Assembly (NCBI GenBank): GCA_022419385.1
Contig: JAJUBI010000008.1
Span: 806,001-870,000 of the forward strand
Source: Paraconiothyrium sp. Pb-2020
Lineage: Eukaryota > Ascomycota > Dothideomycetes > Pleosporales > Didymosphaeriaceae
Reading direction: 5' to 3'
Length of the DNA stretch: 64,000 bases
How positions within the stretch are numbered: the first letter of the stretch is position 1; every line of letters begins with the position of its first letter. Under the pieces are notes generated by a model that did no database searches, had not been told where the DNA came from, and saw only the letters and a list, made by a program, of their open reading frames with translations. A program made the translations under genes and the position numbers. Below, piece after piece: positions 35,186 through 46,924 of the stretch.

Positions 35186-38100
35186 TCATGCATCTGGCGC
35201 AGACGGCGCATTCTCCACCTTGATTGCTGGTGGGGGCGGCTCCTCTGGCTCGTAAACTGGTCTACGGGGTGGTAGCGGTCTGTCTCGCTCCTCATGGTAG
35301 ACGTACTCAGGCGCGCCTTGTAAATAACGCGGTTGTGGACGTTCGTAGGAGACCGGAACGTATTGCACATGCTCCGGTTCGTACTCTACGTACCGTCCGT
35401 AAGAGTGGCGCTGCGGACGAGGATCTCGGGGTACTTGAATGACTTCGTAGTCATCAAGTGGCCGGCCGTACTCGTCCACATACATAGGTTGCCGGCCGCC
35501 GCGCGGCTCGTCCGCATAGCGGCTATCAGCATAACGAAAGCGCGACGGTGAGTACGGATGCAGACGGTCTTGAACGGAGACGTAGTCCTGTGCAGAACGT
35601 CGAGGTTGGTGAGCAGGATCCTCGGCGGCTGCTCGTTCCACACTTTGATCCCGAGAGTAAGTAGAGTCCTGCTCGGCGCCTGGCTGAGGTGTCTCCTGTT
35701 GGTCTATTCGACGGCGCTGCTCTTCATATCGCTTACTCTGCGAACGGCTCATACTAGATCCTCTAGCATACGGCTCATCACGAGCGGCACCCAGATATCT
35801 ATAGTAGCGGGACGGAGCATGATCATATCTGTCCCTACGGCGCTGTGGTCCAGGTCTCCTTAGTCCCCGAGTATTGTCCGGCGTCGGAATCTGACGGCCA
35901 GATGAATGATACTCTTCATTCCTGGATCCGTTGGATACAGTTGAAGCTGTGCGATGAGGTGGCACATTAGACTGACGCCGCGCTGGTATTGCTTCTGGTA
36001 CGACAAAGCTAGGCGGCGGTGGTGTGTATCGAGATCCATCGTCCGGTTCCGGACCTGCTGCAACAGGTTGGTGCACCTCAAGAGATGGCGCCCCTTGACC
36101 TGGCAATCCATTCGCTGGCTGGTTCGGCACGAATTCATCCAAAAATCGGTCGGCAGCAGACTTGCCATCCACAGGACTGGGGCCAATCGATCCAGGTTCC
36201 TCCCTTAGCTGGTGCCCCGGGTACGCAACATCATCTTCTACATACCGAACATGGCGAGAGACAGGGCGATACTCTTCCTCGTATCGTCCTGCACGAGGAT
36301 GGGCGAACACAACTTCATCACGACCATAATAGGCTCCCTCGTCGCGATATAGAGTTCGTCTTCCCTGGTATTCCTCATACACCGGCTCTGCTTCCCGGTA
36401 GCGTCGAGGTCCCGGAGCGTATTCAAGGTATTCCTGGGGTTGGTCAAACTCCTCACGGCCAGGATCCAGAGGCTGTCGGGACGATCGTCTGTCAGCTCCT
36501 ATCGTCAAAAACAACGACTTCTGCGGTGGACCTACCTGATAACGTGACTCGGCGTAGTAGCGCTGCCTATGATCCGACGGACTGCTGCGGAACGAAGCTC
36601 TCCCGTTGTTGGCCCTACTGGGGATCCTTACATGTGTGGAGAGAGCAGGCCGCTGGGGGTCATACTCATCATCCGTTGGTTTTGGTGGCCTTGGAGAGCC
36701 AGCATAGGGTGATGCTAGCGAGGAAGGACCGGACTCTCTGATTGATATGCCCGGAGTTCCGCTACTATTCGCAGCATCTTTCATCTCCTTGGACGCGGAC
36801 TCACCATTGTCTATTTTACCAATCCTGGGAAGTGGGGTGGGGAACAATTTTGGAAACACGGTGGCTACCATATGGAGCTTGTCGTCGTCCATTCCAGGGG
36901 CGTGAATAAGGCCAGAGATGACACGGTCGCTTGGAAGCTCTATCATGTCCTCCTTCCAATCCAAAGATTTTGGTAGATGGCCGTTCCCATATACGGAGGC
37001 TTGGGATCCAAGATGCTGAGATTTGAAGTGCAAAAACAAGTCCGAGACCGTGAAGGTTTTCCTTTCCTCTTGACGGGGATAGTGAGCAGCGTCGTCCTGG
37101 CAAGCTTTGCAAGAAAGACCTGGGGCATGCCTTAGAGTACGGGGTACCTGGTGGCTAGAAAAAGCGTCAATGAAATGGTCCAAGTTCGGCTCATGGTTGT
37201 AGTCGACGTGGAACTTTGAGATGACACGCTGCATCAGAACGTATATGCGGAGACTATTCGGAAGATCCTTGACGCCCGAGGTTTGCTTCCAGATGTCCTG
37301 GGCCATATCGATGACGGTACTCACCTGCTTATCGAATAAGCTTGTGCGATGGTTAGCGTCATCTGACCTGTGCGACGTGTCTCTGATGCCTGTAGCTTGG
37401 GTTTGCCCAGTTGGGGGAGGCGCGATGGCCGTATTGGACATCGCTGGGGAAGTCATGTATCCATTGCCTGGGTGTGCTCCATAGCCTGGCGGTGCCATGG
37501 ACTGATATTGATAAGATTCCATAGGCGTACCATATGACTGGTTATACTCATACCCTGACATTGCATTTGAATTCAACTGAGGAGGAGCAAATGGTCCCGC
37601 GTAATGGCCGCTGTACTGGTACGGACCGGGACTTGCTTGGGGAAGGTGAGCTTGCATATGAGGAGTGGATGTCCCCGCACGCGAATACCCACCGTAGTAA
37701 GCGCCATATCCGGAGTGAGTAGCCGTGCCCGACGCGGCGTTGAAAGCATGCTTGACGGAAGTGGGGTCTGGGTGGAACGGGGTCTCTTCTGGCCATTCAG
37801 CTTCTCTCCATGCAACAACAACATTGCCAACGCTGAACGCATTAGTGTGCTTGGCTCCAAAATGTTGGACGACGCCTTCGAAGCCATAGAATTTCGTGTT
37901 GCCTTCGCAGCCGGACCCGTAGCACAGAAACAGCTCCTTCCGAAACTGTTCAGTCAAATTTTTGACCTTGTTGTCATATACCCACTTCATGCTGTCCAAT
38001 ACAAGCTTTGGCTTGTTAAGATCCGATCCATCGTGAAATGTGTCTTGGGTGCGTCCTTGACCAGATGGAGTGTTTTCATTGGCAGGGTCGGCCTTGAACG

Positions 38101-39814
38101 TGCGACGCACGTATATCAAGACATCCACGGCGAATTTGGGGCTGTTTTCGTAAGTCACTGCTCTACCACCATCCCAGTCTTTGTTGATAAAGTCATCGGC
38201 AATTGCGCTGAGTTTGTCGCGAATGGGGCGCTGAGCCTCGTCCCATTCCCGATCCATGATTTCTTTGGATTCCTTGGGGTTTACCTCCGAAGGGCGACGG
38301 TCCAGTGGTTTGGGCTGCGTGGTGAGACGCGACGCGTGGTCGGCCTCCGCTTGTTGGGCAGCAGGGAGTTGGGCAACGAGGCGGGGTTCAAGCACGCTCC
38401 ACGCGTCATCAGTCATTGGCTGGGAGATCTGGATGGCTGCTCTGAAGGAATCCATGTGTCGCAATACGTTTGGTGGGATAGGTGGCTGCATCTGCTGGCA
38501 CCGTCGTTCAATATCTGCTTTGCGATTTGCTTTGGCTTCATTCGCATCGTGAAGTCCACGTGGGTTGCCGGGCTGTGGTGTATACTGCTGAGGAACAGTC
38601 GGTGGGCGCGAATGCATGTGTGATTGAACTGGAGCTGAATCTGTTAGGTTGTACCTGAATATATTCAAGAACTGTAGTTGTGCGCAGTCTTCTTGCATAG
38701 CAGCAGAGGGCAACATATACTTACTCGCTGGTATAGGGGCATGGACAACAAGAGAGGGAGCATGTTGCGCTGGTGATAATCTGCCCAAGTCGTTGAAGGT
38801 TGCCTGCGCGGGAGCAGGCGTAGTGGAGGCTGTTGCCTTGGTGTCGTTCTGGGCCGACCACGACTGGTACTTATCCTCCCAGCGCCCCCAATTCTCTGCC
38901 AGCTTCATACGCTCGTGGCCGCGAGCTTCTAGTCCTTTCGACCATTCCTCTGCTGCGGCGGGACCGAGAGCCAGTGCCTCGTTCAATTCCCTGCTGATGT
39001 CTTCCACATGTGGCTTGTAGTAGTATTTGGCAATCTCGACACCGACTGGAGTGGTTATAGATTGAAGCAGGTAGGCAGGAACGTAATTGCGGTCGTTCGT
39101 AAGGAAGGCATAAGGTAGGGCGGGGCGGAGAGCGGATACATTTGAGAAAAGCAGACTCGTGTCCTACAGGGTCAATGCTTGTTCATCGGATGCGCTGGAT
39201 CTACTCACCGTTTGACACCTCTCTATAAGACATTCTCCACACGCCCTGATTCCGAACGGCCAGATAGTTCGTATGCCATCGTTGCCAGGGCCTTTCTGCC
39301 AGATGTTCTCTCCCGTCGTTCCCCGGTCGAGCTTTTGACAGATTTGACATCGCCTGGACCAGACGAGCTGCCACATTTGCAGCTCAGAAAACCCTGGAAG
39401 AGGTTTTGGAGACTTTACAGGAAGCGCATTGCGGGCTGCAGCCCAGACAGAATCAGACTTTATGAGACGCAGTGACCCAGGATCTGGGTCTGAAACAGAG
39501 ACATCTTGCACATCTGTCAAGTAGGAACGAAACGATCGATTGACTTGAAGCAATCGACCCAAATCAAATAGAGAACAGCGAAAAAACACATGTTGCCATA
39601 TTGCTGGTGGAAGACCAGCGCATGGCTTGCGCGCAGAAGCAGCAGAAGAAGGAGAACCAAGTCTGCGCTTCTTCTGCTGTGGCAAGGCAGGAGAACCTGC
39701 CTTGCGCTTTGTGTGAGAGATATCCTCTCGGTGCTCCGCTGGAGGTGTGCCGGGCTTCGTCTCGGAGCCGTAGAAATCCACTGATGAAGCAGTGCTGGAC
39801 TCGCGATCGTCCAT
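35186..39814 (-). CDS. Very large F-box protein with disordered C-terminal half, about 1,499 aa
   Basis: Three clear exons on the minus strand: 39814..39209, 39163..38725 and 38640..35186. An F-box-like segment, GLPPAIWQHVFFRCSLFDLG with FRSYLTD, lies at about residues 65-102. A Cys-rich stretch follows (RRCQICQKLDRG, RACGECLIERCQT). The middle has CxxxC-like pairs (CYGSGCEGNTKFYGF with HFGAKHT; LSCKACQDDAAHYP with HFKSQH), resembling degenerate C2H2 zinc-finger units. From memory this matches fungal proteins tagged DUF7892, a label held loosely. The last 500 residues are Arg/Tyr/Pro/Glu-rich and probably disordered. A further stop-free intron (36535..36473, 63 nt) is likely. F-box proteins recruit substrates to SCF ligases; the target here is unknown. 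Confidence 0.8.
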
Positions 39815-40442
39815 GGCTCCCCTTGACGGGCGAAGCTCACAGATGGAGCTCCACCAAACGCACGCGACAGGCTGGCGACATGAATCGGTGGCGAGGAAGT
39901 TGCGTGCGTAGGTGCGAAGGTTGGTTATGCGGCGCCGGAGCCTTCACTAGATGGGACGTGAATGAGAAGAGATGTTAGGACTTGTAGGGCGATTCACATG
40001 GCCTAGAGCTGGTGTAGTAGAGTCTGGCGAGGAAGGACAGGCAGAAGTGAAGGTCCGGTGAGCTCTCAGAAGATGCGGGCCTTCGGCCGTTGTCAGCCAA
40101 CCGTTGGATGAGGCGGACCGCGGCCAGTGCGCTCGAGTGACCCTGTTTCGGTCACGTGGCACAATGACGCTGTGGGCTTGGCGGGCTCGTGCTGGGGAAA
40201 GAGCGGCCCGAAGAGGCTTGAGGCTGTGCGGTGGTTGCTGGAGCTGTGCTGCTGATGCATGCAGGCCCACGTAACATACACAGCACAGTGAATACGTGAA
40301 CACGCATACCCCAGCCTCATTGTGCGCCACGCTTTTGGAGGCTCTGAGATCCTTTACTCGCGGATCCCTCCCCGTGCCGACTCCTGCATCCTCGACCCCT
40401 CCCCGCCTGTGTGCCCAAACATAGCGCTACAACAACTTCACC
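39815..40442. promoter_or_regulatory. Divergent F-box/ABP1 promoter region
   Basis: Two divergent genes start at either end of this 628-base GC-rich stretch, so both promoters lie in it. I see no obvious TATA box and no gene. Confidence 0.5.
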
Positions 40443-43073
40443 ATGTCCTCTCTCAACACGTCGAGCAATGGCCCAAACATAAAACGAAGCTACGAAAACG
40501 TCGTCAATTCGCCTCCTCCGTCTGGCTCCCAAGCAAATTCGCCCACCTTTGGCCAGTGGGCCGTTTTTACTGTCGCTGCTCCCCTCGTCAGCGCCTTCCA
40601 GAACGACGGCGGCAAGGAGAGCGTTTTGAAAGTGCAGACGACCGGCGAGGGCGAGCTGGCCGATCTTATAGACGAATTCTCGGACGGGCGCATCCAGTTC
40701 GCATTCGTCAAAGTCAAGGACCCCAACACGTCACTCCCCAAGAACGTCCTGATTGCCTGGGTACGTTGCTTGTGGAATCTTGCAGAAAGTTGGCTGACAG
40801 CTGTAGTGCGGTGAGGGCGTGCCTGAGCGCACTAAAGGCTATTTCGGAAGCCATCTAGGTGTAGTTTCGAAACTGCTCCATGTATGTCCTTTCGATTCGC
40901 TCTGGGGATGCCTAGGCTAAATCTGTGTAGGGATATCACGTCCAAGTCACCGCACGGTCGGACGCTGACCTCACTCCTGAACGTATCGTCCAAAAAGTCT
41001 CTGAGGCTTCCGGCGCGAACTACTCAGGGGCTCCGAGCATCCCGTCGTCCAACAAGCCTCCGCCAGTTGCCGCGAAGAAACCCGTCTTCACACCTACGCA
41101 GATAGGTGGTGGGGGCGCCGGCTTCAATCCTCTAGCACGATCACGAGTAGCACCAAAGCAGGATACGGACGCTGATGGCTGGGGTGCAGACGCTCCAGAG
41201 GTTACCCGTTCACAGCTCGAAAAGGTGGAATCTGCCTATAAGCCCACCAAGGTCAACTTGGCCGAGCTCACCTCGAAAAGGGAGCCTTCGCGATACCAGG
41301 CCCCAGAACCGCAAGCTACCCCTTCAGATGTCGTTAAGGGTGGTTACCAACCCATTGGCAAGGTGGACATCAATGCACTCCGCGCCCAAGCGAAGTCATC
41401 TGGACAGGATGATAGACCTACTGTGGTCAAGGGGGCATACGAGCCAATTGGCAAGGTCGATATCGCAGCTATCCGGGCCAAGGCGCAGGCACCACCACCT
41501 TCGTCGAACCTTACACCAGCAGCAACCGGTACTTCAGCCCGCAGCGACGAGAACGAGGAGACTCCCAAGTCTCTAGCGGAGCGATCAGCCGCTTTCAAGC
41601 AGCCCGAGCGGCTTACAAGTCTACCGAAACCTAAAGTTGCAAATAAATTCGGGGGCGCAAGCGCTTTTACTGGCACAAAGGCTCCCACCCCCAGCGAATT
41701 TGGTGTCAAGCCTGCGATCCAGGCGACTGCCCCAATTGGCGCCGCCAGCAAGACCTTTGCAGACCAAGGAGGGAAGACGCCTGCACAGTTATGGGCAGAG
41801 AAGAAGGCCGCGCAGGGCCAGGCAGTTAAGTCTTTTGCTGGTAGTGAAGGTGTCACGTCCCCCGTTCAAGCCCAGAAGAGTGGCGGTTGGCAGAGCGGTT
41901 ACACGGGCAAGTCTTGGGCGCCAGTACAGACGACTCGCACCGGCCAATCTGCAACAAGCAACCTCAGCGAGCAGCGCACTGGGGGAGAACCGCAGCAACA
42001 GGAAGTGCCGTCTTCTCCAGCTGGAGGTGTCGGCGCCCTCAAGGATCGCTTTGCCGGTGCTGCTCCTATGGGCGCTCCCACCAGCCGTCCCGTACCGGAG
42101 CCTTCTGCCCCTAGCCCACCAACATTGGATAACTCGAGCAAGCCAAATGCGGGCGCACGAGGCGTCCCCATGCCAGGCCTCCCCAGCCGTTCTGCAGAAC
42201 CGGAAGAGGAGGAAGAGGATGTGCCCTCAGTCCAGCATCAACGTGTTCCCTCACCTCCACCCCAACCTCCACGTAGCCCTTCGCCGGAGCCTTCTGGCTC
42301 GCCGGTGCGCATAGCAATGCCTGTCAGTCGCAGCGCAGCCCCCGCTGAGCTTTCGCCCGCCGAAGAGCAGCCCCCGCCTATGCCCACCCGCGGGCTCAGT
42401 CAAGCTGCCAAGCAGCACCGCGACCTCTCCCCAGAGCCGCAAGTGGAATCGCATGATCCCGCACGAGGTGCTGGCGCTGCGGTTGCTGCAGCCACATTTG
42501 GAGCTGGTGCTGTCGCTGGTGCTGCGATCGGTGCAGCAGCTGGCGCAGCATCGGGCGGAGGCAGTGGAGGCAAGCGTGCTGTTGCCCAGTACGACTATGA
42601 GAAAGCAGAAGACAATGAGCTCGAACTGGCTGAGGGCGAGCTAGTCACCGACATTGACATGGTAGACGAAGACTGGTGGATGGGCACCAACTCGCGCGGT
42701 GAACAAGGTCTCTTCCCATCCAACTACGTCGAGCTGGTCGAAGACGATGGCGCGAATGACGCGGGTGCCGGTGCACCTCCACCGCTGCCTACGCATCCTG
42801 CTGCTGAGGAAGAGCCTCCAGCAGGCCCACCACAGCCTGCTGGTGCTAGTGGTCCCACTGCTACTGCTCTTTACGATTACGAAGCCGCAGAAGAAAACGA
42901 GCTTAGCTTTCCCGAAGATGCCACAATTACTAACATCGTAAGTAACTCCAACCCTTTGAGGCCACAGTACTCTAATCCCTTATCAGGAATTTCCCGACGA
43001 AGATTGGTGGCTAGGTTCCTACGGCGGCAAGTCAGGTCTATTTCCTGCTAACTATGTGCAACTCAATGAATAG
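40443..43073 (+). CDS. ABP1: Actin-binding protein Abp1/drebrin-like, 828 aa
   Basis: Four exons, 40443..40760, 40807..40881, 40931..42937 and 42987..43073, all phase 0. Abp1 binds F-actin and activates Arp2/3 at cortical actin patches during endocytosis. Residues 1-165 form an ADF-H domain split across the first three exons (IQFAFVKVKDPNTSLPKN, YFGSHLGVVSKLLHG). An acidic DADGWGADAP motif suits Arp2/3 contact. Two repeats (KGGYQPIGKVDINALRAQAK and KGAYEPIGKVDIAAIRAKAQ) follow. A Pro-rich stretch precedes two C-terminal SH3 domains, AVAQYDYEKAEDNELELAEG and ALYDYEAAEENELSFPED; the latter is completed by the last exon (EDWWLGSYGGKSGLFPANY). An Ala/Gly-rich segment before the first SH3 looks like a linker. 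Confidence 0.94.
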
Positions 43074-43651
43074 ATCTTTGGGTGAACTTTTGAGTTGCTC
43101 GGTAGCGAGAGTAACGATGAGTCGATTTTGCATGCACGTGAGCGCATGTCGCTCCGTTTGTTGAGAGTTACGGCAAGATTGGGCATACTTTGGCACAAAA
43201 GTCCACACCGAATCAATTGTAAATGTTACCTTTAACTGCTCCATTACGCTGGATTGTTGTTGAGCATCGACCTATCGCTACGATACTTGTGCGTGACTTC
43301 GCGTATCCAAGCTCTCATAATGCGGACGGTCCTACGCACAAACAACCGCGGTTTTCCCCACACTTCAACCACGTTCTCACATGGATACGCAGCCTCCTGA
43401 GATCCTCAACCAATACTTTGATCCCCAACACTCTGCTCTGATATTGTACTTATTTTGTCTTGTCGTCCTCTTTCTCACATCCCCTGTACTGAAGTCGACA
43501 GAACGTCATCGTCTAACACACGTTGCTGTTGCAAAGGCCCTCAAGTCTACCCGAGGCATATCATCACCTTGCACGAGCCTTTTGAAACCGTCCGGACCCA
43601 TCAATACTAACCTCACCAAGTCCACCCCAGGCGCATCAACAGCTACCCAAG
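43074..43651. other. Intergenic, no gene seen
   Basis: Promoter and 5' UTR of the coiled-coil gene lie here, after the ABP1 3' end. No supported coding frame. Confidence 0.5.
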
Positions 43652-45493
43652 ATGCCCTTCTCACCCGCTGTCACAAACTTCTTTGCGGGTCTGCTTGGCC
43701 CCAATTTCACCGACGAAGAACAGGATCCCATTGACATCCAGACGCTCTTGGACAGCAATGCTACTCAGGAGCGCCGCATCTCAGAGCTCGAACTCGAACT
43801 TTCGTATTTCAAGAAGCGCAACATGGCGCTCCACACCCATGAGCAGGCAACGCAGAAAAAGATAGCAGAGTGTTTGGCCTTGGGTGATCGGCTCGCAAGG
43901 CCGGAGAGTGACATGGTATCCCAAACCGTTCTAGATTGCAAACTCCGCGAAACAGTGCGGGAATGGAAGAAATTCCATTCTACCGTGGTCAGCGAGAAGA
44001 AGGAGAAATTCGAGCGTGAGGCTGAGGCGTGGAAGGCGAAGTACGAAGCTTTCGAAGAGCAAATCGCTACTTTGACCTCGGATATGGATAGCAAGATCAT
44101 GGATCTGGGCGCCGCGGCTGAAGAGGTAAAGCGTCTAACCTGTGAGAACGCCATGCTGCAGACTGCAGTGGCGGAGGTAGTACGCCTGACGAAGGAAAAT
44201 GGGGCGCTGAAGAAGAAATTCCATCTGACGGTAGGTGATCACAACAAGACTAACGCGGAGCTTGAAAAATGCAAGAAAGAGGTGCACGGATGGAAGACTG
44301 CGTTTACGGAGAAGGTGAAAAGGGTCAGGGAGTATTATGATAAGAACGTTAAGAGCCATCTGGCAGAGTTGAAAAAGGTGCAGGAGAACTGCAACCTGCT
44401 GCGAGAGGAAAGAGATAGCGCCGTGGAGATGACTTCGGGGCTGACTGAGGAGAACGATAGGTTGAACCGGGAGCTCGCTGATGAGCAACTGCACCACCAA
44501 ATTGCCGTAGATATTGCGCAGAGAGCACAGGACGAGTTCTATTCGTGCAAGGAGGACTACATATTTCTCCACCATGACTGGGCGCTTCTGATAGAGGCCA
44601 ATTCCCAGAGCGAGAAAGCGTATGCGTCGTTGTCGGAAGCGCATACTGCCGTGTTGTGGGAGATTGAGGAGTTGAAAGGAGCATGCAGTGATCTTCTCAA
44701 AAAAAGCAAGAAAGACGAGAAGGCGTACACTGCGTCGGCTCGTGCCCAGGCTGCCTCACTTATTGTGCTCAAGCAATTCCACGGCAAAGTGGATGAAATA
44801 AAGGCAACCGTTGACAGAATGACGGATGAAATGCGGGCCGCAAGCGTTGATGTCACGGTCTTGAGGAAGAGGTGCGACACATTGCGGTTGAGGTCTAAGA
44901 AGCGCAAGGACGATATTGCTGCGATAACGGAGGATTGTAGGAATTTGGGTCTGGAGAACGGTGGCTTGAGGGTCAAGTTAGAGGAAGTGATTATAGAGAG
45001 GGATGCGTTGAAGTTAACGGAGGATCAGCTGCATGTGCAAAGGGTGATGATGAGGAAGATACTTGCCCGTTTACAAGGTGAAAGGGACGCTATAGTGCAA
45101 AGATTGGAAGCGGCTCTCTTGCAGAGGGCAGACGCGCTTGAGGGTCAGCTGGAGGCACTGGAGATGCTAGAAAGAATGAAGAGTGGATTGGTCACCGATG
45201 ATGGAAAAGAGATTGGCGTTTTTGATGAGGATGAAGATGTGGTCTCCCGGGTTCAGAAAGATGATGACGTTGTGTCTGAGGTTGAGGGGGTGGCTGGCCA
45301 CGCAGTCTCCGACGAGGAAGAGAGGTCACATGAGAGTACTGGGAGCACTGGAGTTGTTGCACAGTTGGGTGACCTTGACCTTGACGAGGAGGAGGGTGAT
45401 AACGAGTACCATGACTGCGGTGCAGACATGTATGAGGGAAGAAGCTCGTTTGAGAACGTGAGTGAGGGCGATCTAAGTGGGGACGAAATCTAA
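43652..45493 (+). CDS. Coiled-coil protein of unknown function, 613 aa
   Basis: Intronless frame starting MPFSPAVTNFFAGLLGPNF. From about residue 38 to 530 it is almost continuous heptad-like coiled coil rich in Glu, Lys, Leu and Ala (RRISELELELSYFKKRNMAL, ELEKCKKEVHGWKTAFTEKV, LNRELADEQLHHQIA). The C-terminal 90 residues are very acidic (EVEGVAGHAVSDEEERS, LDLDEEEGDNEYHD). There is no motor, globular domain, signal peptide or membrane segment. The composition would suit a cytoskeletal or septal structural protein or a scaffold, but that is inference. The coiled coil makes similarity to unrelated filament proteins uninformative. A lineage-specific gene is possible. Confidence 0.75.
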   Translation: MPFSPAVTNFFAGLLGPNFTDEEQDPIDIQTLLDSNATQERRISELELELSYFKKRNMALHTHEQATQKKIAECLALGDRLARPESDMVSQTVLDCKLRETVREWKKFHSTVVSEKKEKFEREAEAWKAKYEAFEEQIATLTSDMDSKIMDLGAAAEEVKRLTCENAMLQTAVAEVVRLTKENGALKKKFHLTVGDHNKTNAELEKCKKEVHGWKTAFTEKVKRVREYYDKNVKSHLAELKKVQENCNLLREERDSAVEMTSGLTEENDRLNRELADEQLHHQIAVDIAQRAQDEFYSCKEDYIFLHHDWALLIEANSQSEKAYASLSEAHTAVLWEIEELKGACSDLLKKSKKDEKAYTASARAQAASLIVLKQFHGKVDEIKATVDRMTDEMRAASVDVTVLRKRCDTLRLRSKKRKDDIAAITEDCRNLGLENGGLRVKLEEVIIERDALKLTEDQLHVQRVMMRKILARLQGERDAIVQRLEAALLQRADALEGQLEALEMLERMKSGLVTDDGKEIGVFDEDEDVVSRVQKDDDVVSEVEGVAGHAVSDEEERSHESTGSTGVVAQLGDLDLDEEEGDNEYHDCGADMYEGRSSFENVSEGDLSGDEI

Positions 45494-45662
45494 TCCGTAC
45501 CCATCGAGTCCAAATAAGTTAATATATCCGTCATAGCACTTGGAACAGTTTAAGATGGTTTCAATGTTCTTGCTTCCATTGACTATTATAATCGTACATG
45601 TAGAGCCCTCTTGGGCGTCATATCCTCATAATATCATATCTCGATACACTCCAATCAAGTAA

Positions 45663-45987
45663 CTAGTGCTTAGCACCGCCGTGATCACCAGTGTCGTGAA
45701 TGGAGTCGGGGAGAGCGCGCTCGAGCTTCTCAGGAACTGCCTTCTGGAGAGGCTTGGGGACGATGGAGGCATCGCCGCCATCCTTAGCGTGAGTCTGGCG
45801 GCCGGTGCCGGACCCGGTGTCGTGGACCTGGGCATGTTAGTCAAGATGGTCGTGCAAGGATGCAGACATTGCGAACCGAGTTGGGAAGGCTCTCCTCAAG
45901 ACCCTGGGGGGCCTTCTGCTGAACGGTGTCGGGAACCTTGGATCCGCCAGTGGCGTGGGAAACGCCCTGTCCGTGTTCGTTCTGCAT
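45663..45987 (-). CDS. Small repeat-built protein, 91 aa
   Basis: Two exons on the minus strand, 45987..45877 and 45827..45663, joined in phase 0 across a 49-nt intron (GTTCGC donor, CCCAG acceptor). The joined protein has two copies of one unit: QQKAPQGLEESLPNSVHDTG and LQKAVPEKLERALPDSIHDT. Each contains a short amphipathic helix followed by His-Asp-Thr, and the exon junction falls inside the first unit. It is Gly/Asp/His/Lys-rich and hydrophilic, as small fungal stress-related proteins often are. There is no signal peptide, membrane segment or named domain. The other frames of this region look like noise once the intron is recognised. Confidence 0.75.
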
Positions 45988-46924
45988 TATGAATAGTATA
46001 AGATTTAGTTTGTGGTTGGGAGTTTGAAATACGAAGTTGCTGTGAGCTGATGTTCATCTTGCAGAGGGAGCAATTCGGTTCTTATACAGTTGTAGCTCAA
46101 AACATCTGCGTCACAACTGTGTCGTCTAGTCTCAGCCTCTGTATGCGTCCTCATCGCGTCATGGATCTAGCACGCGAATGCGAAGGCGAGATGATTCCGG
46201 TCAGCAGGCAGTGCAAGCATCCGCGAGCCTTCACGTATTGCGCTACTGTCGTCAGATCAACGGCCTCTACATTAGACCCGCTACTGCGTCATCCATCTCG
46301 ACTACCTGTGGACGAGATGCCCAAGGTGGCGTGCATTGACATACGCATGTTGTGAGATGGAATTCTCAGGCTCCGGGGAAGAATACTATGAGATACTGTT
46401 TACAGGATTAGTGATTGGATAGATCCATACAGGAGGACCTAAAATGAATCCATGACGCTGTAGTGATGCTTGGCGATGCAACTAGGTCTGTTCGGGAAAT
46501 CGTCGCGATCGCGGCGAGAGAACGGCGGCTTCCGCAGATGTTCCGAATCCGAGGGCAGGAGCGGAGAGTCGGTCGAACCGCAAACCGCGACACAGTATGC
46601 GTGATGCGAATCGCTGCCTACGTATCCTTAGCAGTGTTGGCAATGTCCAAGTAGTTGCTTCCTCAATGGCCCCCGGAACCATGACCTCATCAACTTTGTC
46701 CTGGCAAACTTTGTCCTGGCCGGGTTGACACGACAATTATATGTTGTTGGACTAGGTATCATTCATTAACATATTGTTCATGGTTATGGTAGCATAGCAT
46801 CCGACATTCTTAGCGCCGACCAATGCACGCATAAAGCAGAGAATCGGTAGCAGCTCCAAGATAAAGAAATTGCTAAAGAGCATCAATAGAAAGAGCTAAA
46901 TCTGGCAGCATTCATGACCCTGCA
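45988..46924. other. Intergenic, no gene seen
   Basis: Includes a short direct repeat (AACTTTGTCCTGG twice, about 46696-46722). Otherwise no supported gene. Confidence 0.5.

Noticed and set aside
37604..38623. 339-codon plus-strand ORF opposite the F-box gene
   Set aside because: It lies wholly inside the third exon of the F-box gene and has no recognisable feature.
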